Source: Williamsia maris (GTDB taxonomy: Bacteria > Actinomycetota > Actinomycetes > Mycobacteriales > Mycobacteriaceae). Taken from it: a stretch of 64,000 nt of DNA. The notes beneath the pieces are model-generated. The model had not been told where the DNA came from. It worked only from the letters and a program-made list of their open reading frames with translations, and ran no database searches. The stretch is from assembly GCF_024171815.1 (NCBI RefSeq), contig NZ_JAMTCJ010000002.1, positions 620,001 to 684,000 on the forward strand, given 5' to 3'. The translations under genes were made by a program, and so were the position numbers. Position 1 is the first letter of the stretch, and every line of letters starts with the position of its first letter. Positions 33,532 to 46,326 of the stretch are shown piece by piece.

Positions 33532-34142
33532 CCACCCCGATCCGGCTGCTGCTCGCCGACGACCAGGCGCTGGTCCGTGGCGCACTGGCGGCCCTGCTGG
33601 GGCTGGAGTCCGACCTCGTCGTGGTGGCGCAGGTCGGACGCGGTGACGAGGTCCTCGCCGCGGCCACCGCGTCGTCCGCCGATGTCTGTCTGCTCGACAT
33701 CGAGATGCCCGGCGCGGACGGCATCGAGGTCGCGGGGATCCTGAAACAGGCGCGCCCACAGACACGATCGCTGATCGTCACCACCTTCGGACGTCCCGGT
33801 TACCTCCGCCGCGCGGTGGCGGCCGGAGCGTCCGGGTTCGTGGTCAAGGACACCCCGGCCGCCGAGCTCGCCGACGCCGTGCGCCGGGTGCACGCCGGAC
33901 TCCGCGTCATCGATCCGACGCTGGCGACCGAGAGCCTCACCGCCGGCGACAGCCCGCTGACCGACCGCGAGCGAGAGGTGTTGCGCGCTGCGCTGTCCGG
34001 TGCGACGGTGGCCGCGATCGCCGGGCAGGTGCACCTGTCGGCCGGGACCGTGCGTAACTATCTGTCGAGCGCGATCGGCAAGACCGGCGCCAACACCCGC
34101 GCCGAGGCGGCGGCCACCGCGCAGCGCCGCGGATGGCTCTAG
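33528..34142 (+). CDS. NarL/LuxR-type response regulator
   Basis: 204-aa regulator, last gene of the efflux operon. The receiver has LLADDQ, phosphoacceptor Asp in VCLLDIEMPGADG, and Lys in VVKDTPAAEL. The C-terminal LuxR domain is LTDREREVLRAALSGATVAA and LSAGTVRNYLSSAIGKTGAN. Likely targets are the repeated TGACATC sites before the operon. It overlaps the convergent lipase gene by 4 bp. Confidence 0.93.
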   Translation: MTTPIRLLLADDQALVRGALAALLGLESDLVVVAQVGRGDEVLAAATASSADVCLLDIEMPGADGIEVAGILKQARPQTRSLIVTTFGRPGYLRRAVAAGASGFVVKDTPAAELADAVRRVHAGLRVIDPTLATESLTAGDSPLTDREREVLRAALSGATVAAIAGQVHLSAGTVRNYLSSAIGKTGANTRAEAAATAQRRGWL

Positions 34143-35068
34143 GCGCCCGACAGCGGCGACGAGAACGTGCAGGGCGCGATCGGCGCGGCCGGATCCAGAG
34201 CGTGCAGAACGTAACTCAGCGCGCGCCGGTCGTAGGTGATCGACAGATGGTCGGTGAAGTTGCGGTCGCAGGACTGCTGCAGATCGATGTTGGTCACGTT
34301 CGGGCCGCGCAGGAACGCCGAGGTGTACGGCGTGACCACCTCGTCGAAACGCGTCTCGATGACCGTGTATCGCACGCCGGGGACGGTGTCGCCGCCGGCG
34401 TTGAGCCGACGCAGGAAGTCCGATCCGATGAGCTGCTGCCGGATCGCGGTACCGAGCCCCAGGCGCAGCGCCTCGGGGACACCCGGGATCGCGGCGAGAC
34501 CGAGGACGGTCGTCCCGTGGTTGGACGGGGCGAGCCCGATGAGCTGGTCGACCGAGGCGGCCCCACCCAGGTTGCGCAGGTAGTACCGCGGCATCATGCC
34601 GCCCTGCGAGTGACCGACGATGTCGACCTTCGCCGCACCCGTCGACGCCTTCACCCGGTCGACGAACCGGGCGAGCGTGGCGGCCGACTCCTCGATTGGA
34701 CCGGTACCTCCGACCTTGCCCGCACCGGGGAACCCGAGATAGCTCGACCCGGGCTGTTGCCCGAAGTTGAAGGCGTAGACGCAGTACCCCGCGTTGCGGA
34801 GCAGCGGCGAGAGCGCCTGCCAGTCGATGGTCATGTTGAACAACGTCCCGTGGCTCAGGACGACCGGCTGCGGGTGCCGCGCCGTGGGTCGGCAGCTCCA
34901 GTCGTTGGCGCCCGGCGGTGAGCTGTCGGGTCGGTCGATCGCGACGGCGGTGGCCGCACCGAGCGAGTAGGTGACCGGTAGCGGCCGGGCCGATGCCGTG
35001 CCGGCGAGCCCGGTCAGGGCGAGGGCCGTGATCGCCACGGTCGCAATCAGTGTCAGCAGTGCGCGCAT
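34139..35068 (-). CDS. Secreted lipase/esterase (alpha/beta hydrolase)
   Basis: 309-aa exported lipase. The signal peptide is about 1-27 (LLTLIATVAITALALTGLAG, cut after ASA). The oxyanion region is VVLSHGTLFNM, the nucleophile motif VDIVGHSQGGMMPRYYL, the acid probably in ETRFDEVVTPY, and the base His in RNFTDHLSITYD. Cysteines at both ends of the mature chain (DWSCRP, APCTF) could form disulfides. It resembles Streptomyces/Rhodococcus extracellular esterases of the triacylglycerol lipase family. Confidence 0.9.
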   Translation of the reverse strand: MRALLTLIATVAITALALTGLAGTASARPLPVTYSLGAATAVAIDRPDSSPPGANDWSCRPTARHPQPVVLSHGTLFNMTIDWQALSPLLRNAGYCVYAFNFGQQPGSSYLGFPGAGKVGGTGPIEESAATLARFVDRVKASTGAAKVDIVGHSQGGMMPRYYLRNLGGAASVDQLIGLAPSNHGTTVLGLAAIPGVPEALRLGLGTAIRQQLIGSDFLRRLNAGGDTVPGVRYTVIETRFDEVVTPYTSAFLRGPNVTNIDLQQSCDRNFTDHLSITYDRRALSYVLHALDPAAPIAPCTFSSPLSGA

Positions 35069-35217
35069 GGACGGCGCCTCTCTCTTTGCCCGTTGTCAAC
35101 CGGGTCCATGGATCCTTTGCCCAACGTAAGACCGGGCCCGGGCCCGTGTCCGCGTTTTCGGTCGATCCGCATCGCCCCTACGATGTGCAGTGCACGGGCC
35201 GGGGTGGGGGCGTCGGC

Positions 35218-37212
35218 ATGGAACTCACGGGGAAGGGCACTGCCTTGGCGTCCGTCTCCGCGCACCGCCCCCTGCAGGCCGTCATCGGCCCACGCGCCCG
35301 GGTGCGCTCGGTGTTCCAACCCATCGTCGAACTCGACACCGGTCGGGTCGTGGGGCACGAGGCACTCGCCCGGTTTCCCGACGTGCCCGACCTCGGGCCG
35401 CTCGAGGTGTTCGCACGCGCACGCGACGCCGGCGCGGTCGCCGACCTGGACTGGGAATGCCGCAGGGCCGCGTACCTGGGAGCCGGGACGGCCGGTCTGG
35501 GAGCGCCGCTGTACCTGTTCGTCAACGTCGAACCGAGCGTGCTGGGCACACCGCCACCGTGGCCCGTCGACCCCGACGAGGTCGCCGCGATCGTCAAAGC
35601 CATCCCGACCGTCGTCGAGCTGACCGAACGCTCCCTGTTCACCGACCCGCGGTCGGTCATCGCCGCCACGGACTGGGCCCGATCCCAGTCGTGCCTCGTG
35701 GCCCTCGACGACGTGGGCGCCAATCCCGACTCGGTGGCGATGCTGGCCATCGTGCGGCCCGACGTCATCAAGCTGGACCGCTCGATGCTCGCCGATCAGC
35801 ACTCCGACGAACAGCTCAGAACGCTACGGGCGGTGTGGGATCACGTGGCCCTCACCGGTGCGCGGATCCTCTGCGAGGGGGTCGAGACCGAGCGTGATCT
35901 CGACCGAGCCCGCGGATGCGGCGCGAGCCTGGTCCAGGGCTACCACCTCGGCCGCCCGGGCGAGCTGGCGACGGTGGATCTCAGCGAGGCGGCGACCGGA
36001 GGTCGGATCAGGCTGGGCATCGACCCCGAACAGGTGCCGACCCCGCGAACCGACCCGACGACCCTGCTGGAGGGAAGCAGGGTCCGGGTGTCGCCGGTGA
36101 GCGAGATCGCCCGCATCGGAGCGGCCTTCGACGCGACGCGGTCGGGTCGGCGGGTCGGTGGATGCGTCCTGCTCTCGCTACACGATCCGGCGTTCTACAC
36201 GTCCTGGTTGGCGCGTCGCTACGGCGAACTCGCGGCGACGAACTCGCTGGTCGGCATCATCGGGGTCGGCCAGGACCTGCCCGTGGGCGTGCGGAGTTCG
36301 CGGGTGGAGCCCATGCGCGACCACTTCGCCTACGTGAGCCTCGATCCCGACTTCGGCATGGCCGTGGTGGCCCGTGATCTCGGCGACGACGGGCCGATCG
36401 CCGAGCGGCGCCACGAGTGGGTGCTGACGTGGGACCACACCGAGGTGATCGAGGTGGCCCGCAACCTCCTCGGCCGCCTCACGCCGCTCCCGCACGACGG
36501 CCTCCCCGCCCAGGTGGCGCCCGACGACGAGCGCTCCGACCTCTCCGACCTCGCCGCCACGATGGTCCGGGTGGTCCCGGGGGTCGAGAGTGCCGGACTG
36601 GCCTTACGGACATCGAGCGGTCTGCGGACCCTCGCGGCCAGCGACCAGTACCCGTTCCTGCTCGACCTGCTCCAGCACCGGTACGCCGAGGGGCCGAGCA
36701 TGGAAGGGACGCAACATGATCCGATCATCCACATCGACGAGTTCGAGTCCGACGGACGATGGATGTCGTTCCGGGCCGCGGCCAGCTACGCCGCGCCGAT
36801 CGCATCGGTCCTGTCCTTCCGACTCTTCACCGGCCCGAGCGGAACCGGCTACCTGACGCTGTACTCGCCGCGCAACCGCGCTTTCGACGCCGCGTCGGTC
36901 GAGGCCGCCCACGCGCTCGCCGGGTACGCCGCCGGGGTCTGGACGCGCCTGCGGGCCGCTCCCGACGGAGATCGCGGTGACGTGGTCTCCGACCTCGGTC
37001 GCACGGGGCTGTCGGACCCCCTCGACGCCGCGGTGGCCGTCGTCACCGGACGGGACGATCTCTCGCCGCACGCGGCACTGCGCAGTATCGTGGAGACCTC
37101 GGCCTCCACCGGCTCATCGCTGCAGCAGACGGCGCAGCAGATGGCGCGTCGAACCTCGACCTCGTCCACGACGATTCCTGGCTCCGATTTCAGCTCAGCG
37201 GGACCGTCGTGA
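35218..37212 (+). CDS. EAL-DICT-GAF protein with ANTAR-like tail (c-di-GMP phosphodiesterase)
   Basis: 664-aa cytoplasmic signalling protein. The EAL domain (about 25-260) retains metal and catalytic positions: GHEALARF, FVNVEPSVL, VVELTERS, VALDDVGAN, IKLDRSML, CEGVETERD and QGYHLGRP. It should therefore hydrolyse c-di-GMP. A DICT-type sensory domain follows (about 285-420), then a GAF-like region (about 440-585). The last 60 residues (LDAAVAVVTGRDDLSPHAAL, then SLQQTAQQMARRT) resemble an ANTAR RNA-binding domain. The ATG at 35218 was chosen after a G-rich site. It is the only EAL protein in the window. Confidence 0.85.
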   Translation: MELTGKGTALASVSAHRPLQAVIGPRARVRSVFQPIVELDTGRVVGHEALARFPDVPDLGPLEVFARARDAGAVADLDWECRRAAYLGAGTAGLGAPLYLFVNVEPSVLGTPPPWPVDPDEVAAIVKAIPTVVELTERSLFTDPRSVIAATDWARSQSCLVALDDVGANPDSVAMLAIVRPDVIKLDRSMLADQHSDEQLRTLRAVWDHVALTGARILCEGVETERDLDRARGCGASLVQGYHLGRPGELATVDLSEAATGGRIRLGIDPEQVPTPRTDPTTLLEGSRVRVSPVSEIARIGAAFDATRSGRRVGGCVLLSLHDPAFYTSWLARRYGELAATNSLVGIIGVGQDLPVGVRSSRVEPMRDHFAYVSLDPDFGMAVVARDLGDDGPIAERRHEWVLTWDHTEVIEVARNLLGRLTPLPHDGLPAQVAPDDERSDLSDLAATMVRVVPGVESAGLALRTSSGLRTLAASDQYPFLLDLLQHRYAEGPSMEGTQHDPIIHIDEFESDGRWMSFRAAASYAAPIASVLSFRLFTGPSGTGYLTLYSPRNRAFDAASVEAAHALAGYAAGVWTRLRAAPDGDRGDVVSDLGRTGLSDPLDAAVAVVTGRDDLSPHAALRSIVETSASTGSSLQQTAQQMARRTSTSSTTIPGSDFSSAGPS

Positions 37213-37457
37213 GAAAATTGTCCGATGATCTCGGATCGGGGAGACCCCTCGGCGGTTATCAACGGATGTCATGACCACAGGTGAGTGGATCCGCACATGT
37301 CAGCAACGGCGCTGACACTACAGCGCGATCACCAGCTGATCGGCGTGTACGCGCTGGTCAGAGCCGAATGAGGCAGTCCTAACTGGGGCTTGCGGCACGT
37401 CGGTGCCGTAATCTCAGCCGCAGTGAGGCATGTTCGCGTCAGCGCGATGTAAGGGCG
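37213..37457. promoter_or_regulatory. gltB upstream region with inverted repeats
   Basis: 245 bp without a credible gene. It contains TGTCAGC-N6-GCTGACA (37298-37317) and CGGCAC-GTCG-GTGCCG (37393-37408), the second about 50 bp before gltB. A GGGG-AGA-CCCC hairpin soon after the EAL gene stop may aid termination. Nitrogen-responsive control of gltBD is plausible, but no GlnR/AmtR box was identified. Confidence 0.35.
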
Positions 37458-42063
<4,606 letters not shown>

Positions 42064-42071
<8 letters not shown>

Positions 42072-43530
42072 TCAGCGAGGGTTTCTCAAGCACACCGAGC
42101 GGGAGCTGCCCAAGCGGCGACCGGTCGACCTGCGACTGCAGGACTGGCGTGAGGTCTACGAGGACTTCGACCGCACGGTCCTCCGTGAGCAGGCCAGCCG
42201 CTGCATGGACTGCGGGATCCCGTTCTGTCACATGGGGTGTCCGCTGGGCAACCTGATCCCGGAGTGGAACGACCTGGTCTACAAGGACCAGTGGGAGGAC
42301 GGCATCGACCGTCTGCACGCGACGAACAACTTCCCGGAGTTCACCGGTCGGTTGTGCCCGGCCCCGTGTGAGGCGTCGTGTGTGCTGGGCATCAACCAGC
42401 CCGCCGTGACCATCAAGCAGGTCGAGGTCGAGCTCATCAACAACGCGTTCGACCAGGGCTGGGTCCGTCCCGTCCTGCCGACCGTGAAGACCGGCAAGTC
42501 CGTCGCCGTGGTCGGGTCCGGCCCGGCGGGTATGGCTGCGGCACAGCAGCTCACGCGGGCGGGCCATGACGTCACGGTGCTCGAGCGGGCCGACCGTATC
42601 GGTGGCCTGATGCGCTACGGCATCCCCGAGTTCAAGATGGAGAAGCGCCACATCGATCGGCGGATGGAGCAGATGGAGGCCGAGGGCACGGTGTTCACCA
42701 CCGGCGTCAACGTCGGTGTCGACATCACCGTCGAGCAGCTGCGCGCCGACTACGACGCGGTGGTGTTGGCCAACGGCGCCACCAACTGGCGTGACCTGCC
42801 CATCCCGGGCCGTGAGTTCGAGGGCATCTACCAGGCCATGGAGTTCCTGCCGTGGGCCAACCGGGTGCAGCTCGGCGACGACGTCACCGACGCCGACGGT
42901 CAGCCGCCCATCACCGCCAAGGGCAAGAAGGTCGTCATCATCGGCGGCGGTGACACCGGTGCGGACTGCCTCGGTACGTCGCTGCGGCAGGGTGCCGAGA
43001 TCGTGCACCAGTTCGAGATCATGCCCCGCCCGCCGGAGGAGCGTGCCGAGGCCACTCCGTGGCCGACGTACCCGCTGATGTTCCGTGTCTCCTCGGCCCA
43101 CGAGGAGGGCGGTGAGCGCGTGTTCTCGGTCAACACCGAGAAGTTCGTCGGCGCCGACGGGAAGGTCACCGGACTCTCGGCCCACGAGGTCGTCATGAGC
43201 GGTGGCAAGTTCGAGAAGGTCGAGGACTCGGACTTCGAGCTCGAGTGCGATCTGGTGCTGCTGGCCATGGGCTTCGTGGGACCCGAGCGCGAGGACTTCC
43301 TCGACAAGCTGGGCGTGGACTACAACGAGCGCGGCAACGTGGTGCGCGACGACAACTTCGCGACCACCGTCCCCGGCGTGTTCGTCGCCGGTGACGCCGG
43401 CCGCGGACAGTCGCTCATCGTGTGGGCCATCGCCGAGGGCCGATCTGCGGCCGCCGGTGCGGACAAGTACCTCACCGAGCAGACGTTCCTCCCCGCGCCC
43501 ATTCACCCGACCATGGCGCCGCAGCGTTGA
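42064..43530 (+). CDS. gltD: Glutamate synthase, small (beta) subunit
   Basis: 488-aa electron-input subunit of glutamate synthase. N-terminal cysteine clusters for the 4Fe-4S centres are [17 protein letters not shown] and [12 protein letters not shown]. The FAD site is [15 protein letters not shown] (about 140-155), the NADPH site [15 protein letters not shown], and the C-terminal FAD contact is [20 protein letters not shown]. The GTG start at 42064 lies inside the end of gltB, so the two are translationally coupled. A strong terminator follows. Confidence 0.97.
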
Positions 43531-43555
43531 GCTGACGCACAGGCACGAGCACAAC

Positions 43556-43592
43556 AGAAAGCCACCGACAGCAACGCTGTCGGTGGCTTTCT
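43556..43592. terminator. Strong hairpin terminator after gltBD
   Basis: Perfect 17-bp arms: AGAAAGCCACCGACAGC, loop AAC, then the complement ending in GGCTTTCT. On the plus strand it ends gltBD with a T-rich tail. It is symmetric enough to serve the convergent gene at 43615-44115 too. Confidence 0.9.
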
Positions 43593-43614
43593 CTATTGCA
43601 GCCGGCGCGTTCGA

Positions 43615-44115
43615 CTATGGGACGGTCAAGTAGGAAACGGCGAGTGCGCCCTGCAGCACGCGCACGGGAGAGTTCGACGCGTACGAGGCAACCCCGACTT
43701 CGGCAAGGCCGGACCCTGTACGAAGGTCGCGGGTGATCTTCTGTCCGGGCTTCGAACCGAACGCCGCCGGAATGAAGGTCTCACGGTACAACGACGCGGG
43801 ACTGATCTGCGTTGCGATGAACAACACTCGGCAGGTCGGATTCTTCTTCCATCCGCTGCCGTTACCGGTGAATCCGTTCGAGGTCAGGGTCAACCGAGCG
43901 ATCCCTCGCTTGGGAGACGTGAAGCGGTAGTTGACCGTGCCGCGGCAGAAGTCGTGGTCGCCGAAGGTGCCGAAGTTGTTCCCGTAGAGCGCAATCCCAG
44001 GAATCGGCTTTTCCCGCGGTGCGGCCGCAGCTGGTGCAGCGGTGGCGATTCCGCCGGTGACGACGGCAGCGGTCACCGCTGCCGCCGCGACAAGTGAACG
44101 AAAGTACGTGCGCAT
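43615..44115 (-). CDS. Secreted hypothetical protein
   Basis: 166-aa exported protein with a typical Ala-rich signal peptide (about 1-33, LVAAAAVTAAVVTGGIATAA, cut near AAA). The mature part has two cysteines (DFCRGTVNYRF and NPTCRVLFIA) that could pair. The rest looks like a beta-rich domain. I do not recognise it. ATG 44115 was preferred over ATG 44121 because GGGGAG then sits 6 nt upstream. Base composition is slightly less GC-rich than its neighbours by eye. Confidence 0.8.
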   Translation of the reverse strand: MRTYFRSLVAAAAVTAAVVTGGIATAAPAAAAPREKPIPGIALYGNNFGTFGDHDFCRGTVNYRFTSPKRGIARLTLTSNGFTGNGSGWKKNPTCRVLFIATQISPASLYRETFIPAAFGSKPGQKITRDLRTGSGLAEVGVASYASNSPVRVLQGALAVSYLTVP

Positions 44116-44193
44116 GAACATCTCCCCGATTCGGTTGGCAAGTCGGGTAGACCGTACTGTACGGATGTTACGCCAGGCGAATGAGGGTGCCGT

Positions 44194-45075
44194 TCACGTC
44201 GTCGCGGGTAGCTGCACCGCCAGGAGCTTGCCGTCGCGGGCGACCTTCCGGGCGTGCTCGTCGAAGTCGGGTGCCGCACAGACGAAGAGGGTGCGCCCGT
44301 CCTCGCCGCCGAGGCCACAGGCGAAGACGCCGCTGTCGAAGTCGAGTTGGTCGACCACGCCCTGGCCGGCCACCACATGGGCGATGCGGCCACCGAGCGC
44401 GTCGGCGACCCACAGTGATCCGTCGGTGTCGATGGCGCAGCCGTCCGGTGCCAGGCTGAGTCCGCCGATGGCCGTCTCGATGCTGGACATGTCGGGGATG
44501 TCGCCGAACGTCGCCCAGTCGCGACGCTCACCGAGACCGCCGTCGGCGTCGATCGAGAACACGCTGATCCGGTTGGCGACCGTCTCGTCGACCAGCAGTT
44601 CGCCGTCCGGCGTCAGCGCCATGCCGTTCGGGAACCAGAGGTCGGTGGCGACGACCCGCGACGACCCGTCCGGGTCCACGAGGATCAGTGTCGCCGTGGC
44701 CGGGGTGCCCCCGTTCATCAGGTCGAAGCCGAAGTTGCCGACGTAGGCGCGTCCGTCGGCGTCGACGAGCATGTCGTTGAGGTGGGCCGACACGTGTTCG
44801 GAGAGATCGGCGTGGACCACCAGCGTCCCGTCGACCTCCCGACGCAGAATGGTGTGGTCGCGCATCGACACCACCAGCAGTCGACCGTCGGGCAGCCAGC
44901 CGAGCCCCGACGGCTGTTGCGGGACGGTGGCTTCCACGCGGACATCGGAGCCGTCGGGCAACGCCGAGAGCACCTCGAAGGTGTAGAAGTCCGACACCCA
45001 CACCCGGCCGTCGTGCCACCGTGGGCATTCGAAGTAGGTGTAACCGTCGAGAACGACCGTGGCGTCAGGTTTCAT
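44194..45075 (-). CDS. SMP-30/gluconolactonase/LRE family protein
   Basis: 293-aa six-bladed beta-propeller hydrolase. Metal ligands of the SMP-30 family are recognisable: Glu in TYFECPRWHDG (about residue 16), Asn in SAHLNDMLVDADG and in FPNGMALTPDG, and Asp in CAIDTDGSLWVAD. Lactonase activity on sugar lactones is the usual role, but the substrate is not defined by sequence. No signal peptide. The region before its start holds repeated GTCACAC elements (45192-45198 and 45210-45216). Confidence 0.88.
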   Translation of the reverse strand: MKPDATVVLDGYTYFECPRWHDGRVWVSDFYTFEVLSALPDGSDVRVEATVPQQPSGLGWLPDGRLLVVSMRDHTILRREVDGTLVVHADLSEHVSAHLNDMLVDADGRAYVGNFGFDLMNGGTPATATLILVDPDGSSRVVATDLWFPNGMALTPDGELLVDETVANRISVFSIDADGGLGERRDWATFGDIPDMSSIETAIGGLSLAPDGCAIDTDGSLWVADALGGRIAHVVAGQGVVDQLDFDSGVFACGLGGEDGRTLFVCAAPDFDEHARKVARDGKLLAVQLPATT

Positions 45076-45417
45076 CTCCCGATCGAAACACAGTGAGCCG
45101 CCCTCGCGAGGGGCTTCGGCCGCACGATCACGACCCTGTCCCGCGCGATCGGAACCGCCGAACGGGGTGTGTCGTACGGCGGTCCAGGCAAGTCACACCT
45201 GTAACGTGCGTCACACGGACCCCAACCGAACACAGGATGTGATCGCACCGTGAAGCTGACGAACGTGAGACCGAACAGCCATCGTCGAACACGGGTCTTC
45301 GGACCGATCGGTGGGGGAGTGATCGCCCGGCACCGGCTCGCGCGCCTGTGGCCGGAGGACGGCGAGCGCATGGCGACCGCCGCCGAGCTGCGTGCTCTGA
45401 ACCTCTAGATCCCCTTC
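45076..45417. other. 342-bp intergenic stretch
   Basis: Contains the upstream region of the SMP-30 gene with two direct GTCACAC repeats 18 bp apart (45192 and 45210), and a possible 52-codon gene on the plus strand (45250-45408, listed separately). Nothing else supported was found. Confidence 0.5.
45250..45408 (+). CDS. Possible small basic protein
   Basis: An open frame from GTG 45250 to TAG encodes 52 residues, starting KLTNVRPNSHRRTRVFGPIG and ending ELRALNL. It is rich in Arg and has no membrane segment. It fills the gap between the SMP-30 gene and the hydrolase gene. There is only a weak CAGGA-like site upstream. It may be a real small protein or a chance frame. Confidence 0.3.
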   Translation: MKLTNVRPNSHRRTRVFGPIGGGVIARHRLARLWPEDGERMATAAELRALNL

Positions 45418-46326
45418 TCAGGCGCCGGGGTCGAGAAGCCCCGCGCGCCGGGCGAGTCGAGTGATCATCAGACCCATCGCGGCCGGGTGCTGCGTCACCA
45501 CGAAGTGGTTCGCGGGACTGATCTCCTCGAACACGCCGCCGAGCATCTCGGCGAATTTCTCCTGACGCCACCGCCAGAACCGCCGCCACCCGCCGGCCTC
45601 GGCGAGGGCCGCCACCACCGTGACCGCGGCGTCGACGGCCGGCCGCTCCCGGCGCAACACGACGAGGTCGGCATTGACCGACGGGAACGCGGCGTTCTCC
45701 ACCAGCGTCGCCCGCAGCATCGTGGTCGTGGTGAACACCGCCCGCGTCCAGAACTGCTGCACCGCGGTGAAACCGCCCGGGGGAGTGGGCAGCACCGAGT
45801 CGTGTACCGCGGGTCCCATCAACTGTGGGAGCCGCAACGCGTCGACCACCCGGACCGCGCGGTGGCAGTTGCGGACCCGGAACGCCGTGGGCAGGATCCG
45901 CCACGGGAACATCACGAACGTCCCGTCGATCATCATCACTGCGGCGGTGCGCTCGGGCCGGTCACGCGCGAACGCCTCGGCGTAGAGCGACGACAACGAA
46001 TGGGCGGCGATCAGTACGGGGTCGGCGATGCCGACCGAGTCGAGAACCCCGGCCATGCGGTCGATCTCGTCGCGCAGCGTCGGGAACCGGTCGCGGGGCA
46101 GCGACTCGCTGGCCCCGTATCCGGGACGGTCGTACCGGATGACGGTGAACCGACCGACCAGTTCGTCGGTGAGCTGGTCGAGGTCGAACCAGTTGCTGCC
46201 CAGGGCCGCGAGCAGCAGCACCGGCGGCCCCGAACCCTGGACCACGACATGGGTCGTCAACCCGTCGATCTCGACGAGTCGGCCGGGCAGCGTGGTGGGA
46301 TCGGTGAGTGCCTCGCGACGACTCAT
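45418..46326 (-). CDS. Alpha/beta hydrolase
   Basis: 302-aa hydrolase. Early strands are [16 protein letters not shown] and [16 protein letters not shown]. The nucleophile elbow is [16 protein letters not shown] (Ser in HSLSS), and the candidate base is His in [13 protein letters not shown]. No signal peptide. Its ATG overlaps the lysX stop by 4 nt (ATGA), so it is the downstream cistron of lysX, which hints at a role in lipid or lysyl-lipid turnover. This is inference. Confidence 0.87.
   Translation of the reverse strand: MSRREALTDPTTLPGRLVEIDGLTTHVVVQGSGPPVLLLAALGSNWFDLDQLTDELVGRFTVIRYDRPGYGASESLPRDRFPTLRDEIDRMAGVLDSVGIADPVLIAAHSLSSLYAEAFARDRPERTAAVMMIDGTFVMFPWRILPTAFRVRNCHRAVRVVDALRLPQLMGPAVHDSVLPTPPGGFTAVQQFWTRAVFTTTTMLRATLVENAAFPSVNADLVVLRRERPAVDAAVTVVAALAEAGGWRRFWRWRQEKFAEMLGGVFEEISPANHFVVTQHPAAMGLMITRLARRAGLLDPGA

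Noticed and set aside
33336-35099. 587-aa minus-strand frame
   Set aside because: Opposes the response regulator and lies out of frame with the true lipase gene, which has a signal peptide and GHSQGG.
44794-44806. Second parS-like site (ACACGTGT)
   Set aside because: Only the CACGTG core and one flanking pair are symmetric. The GTT/AAC flanks required for ParB are missing.
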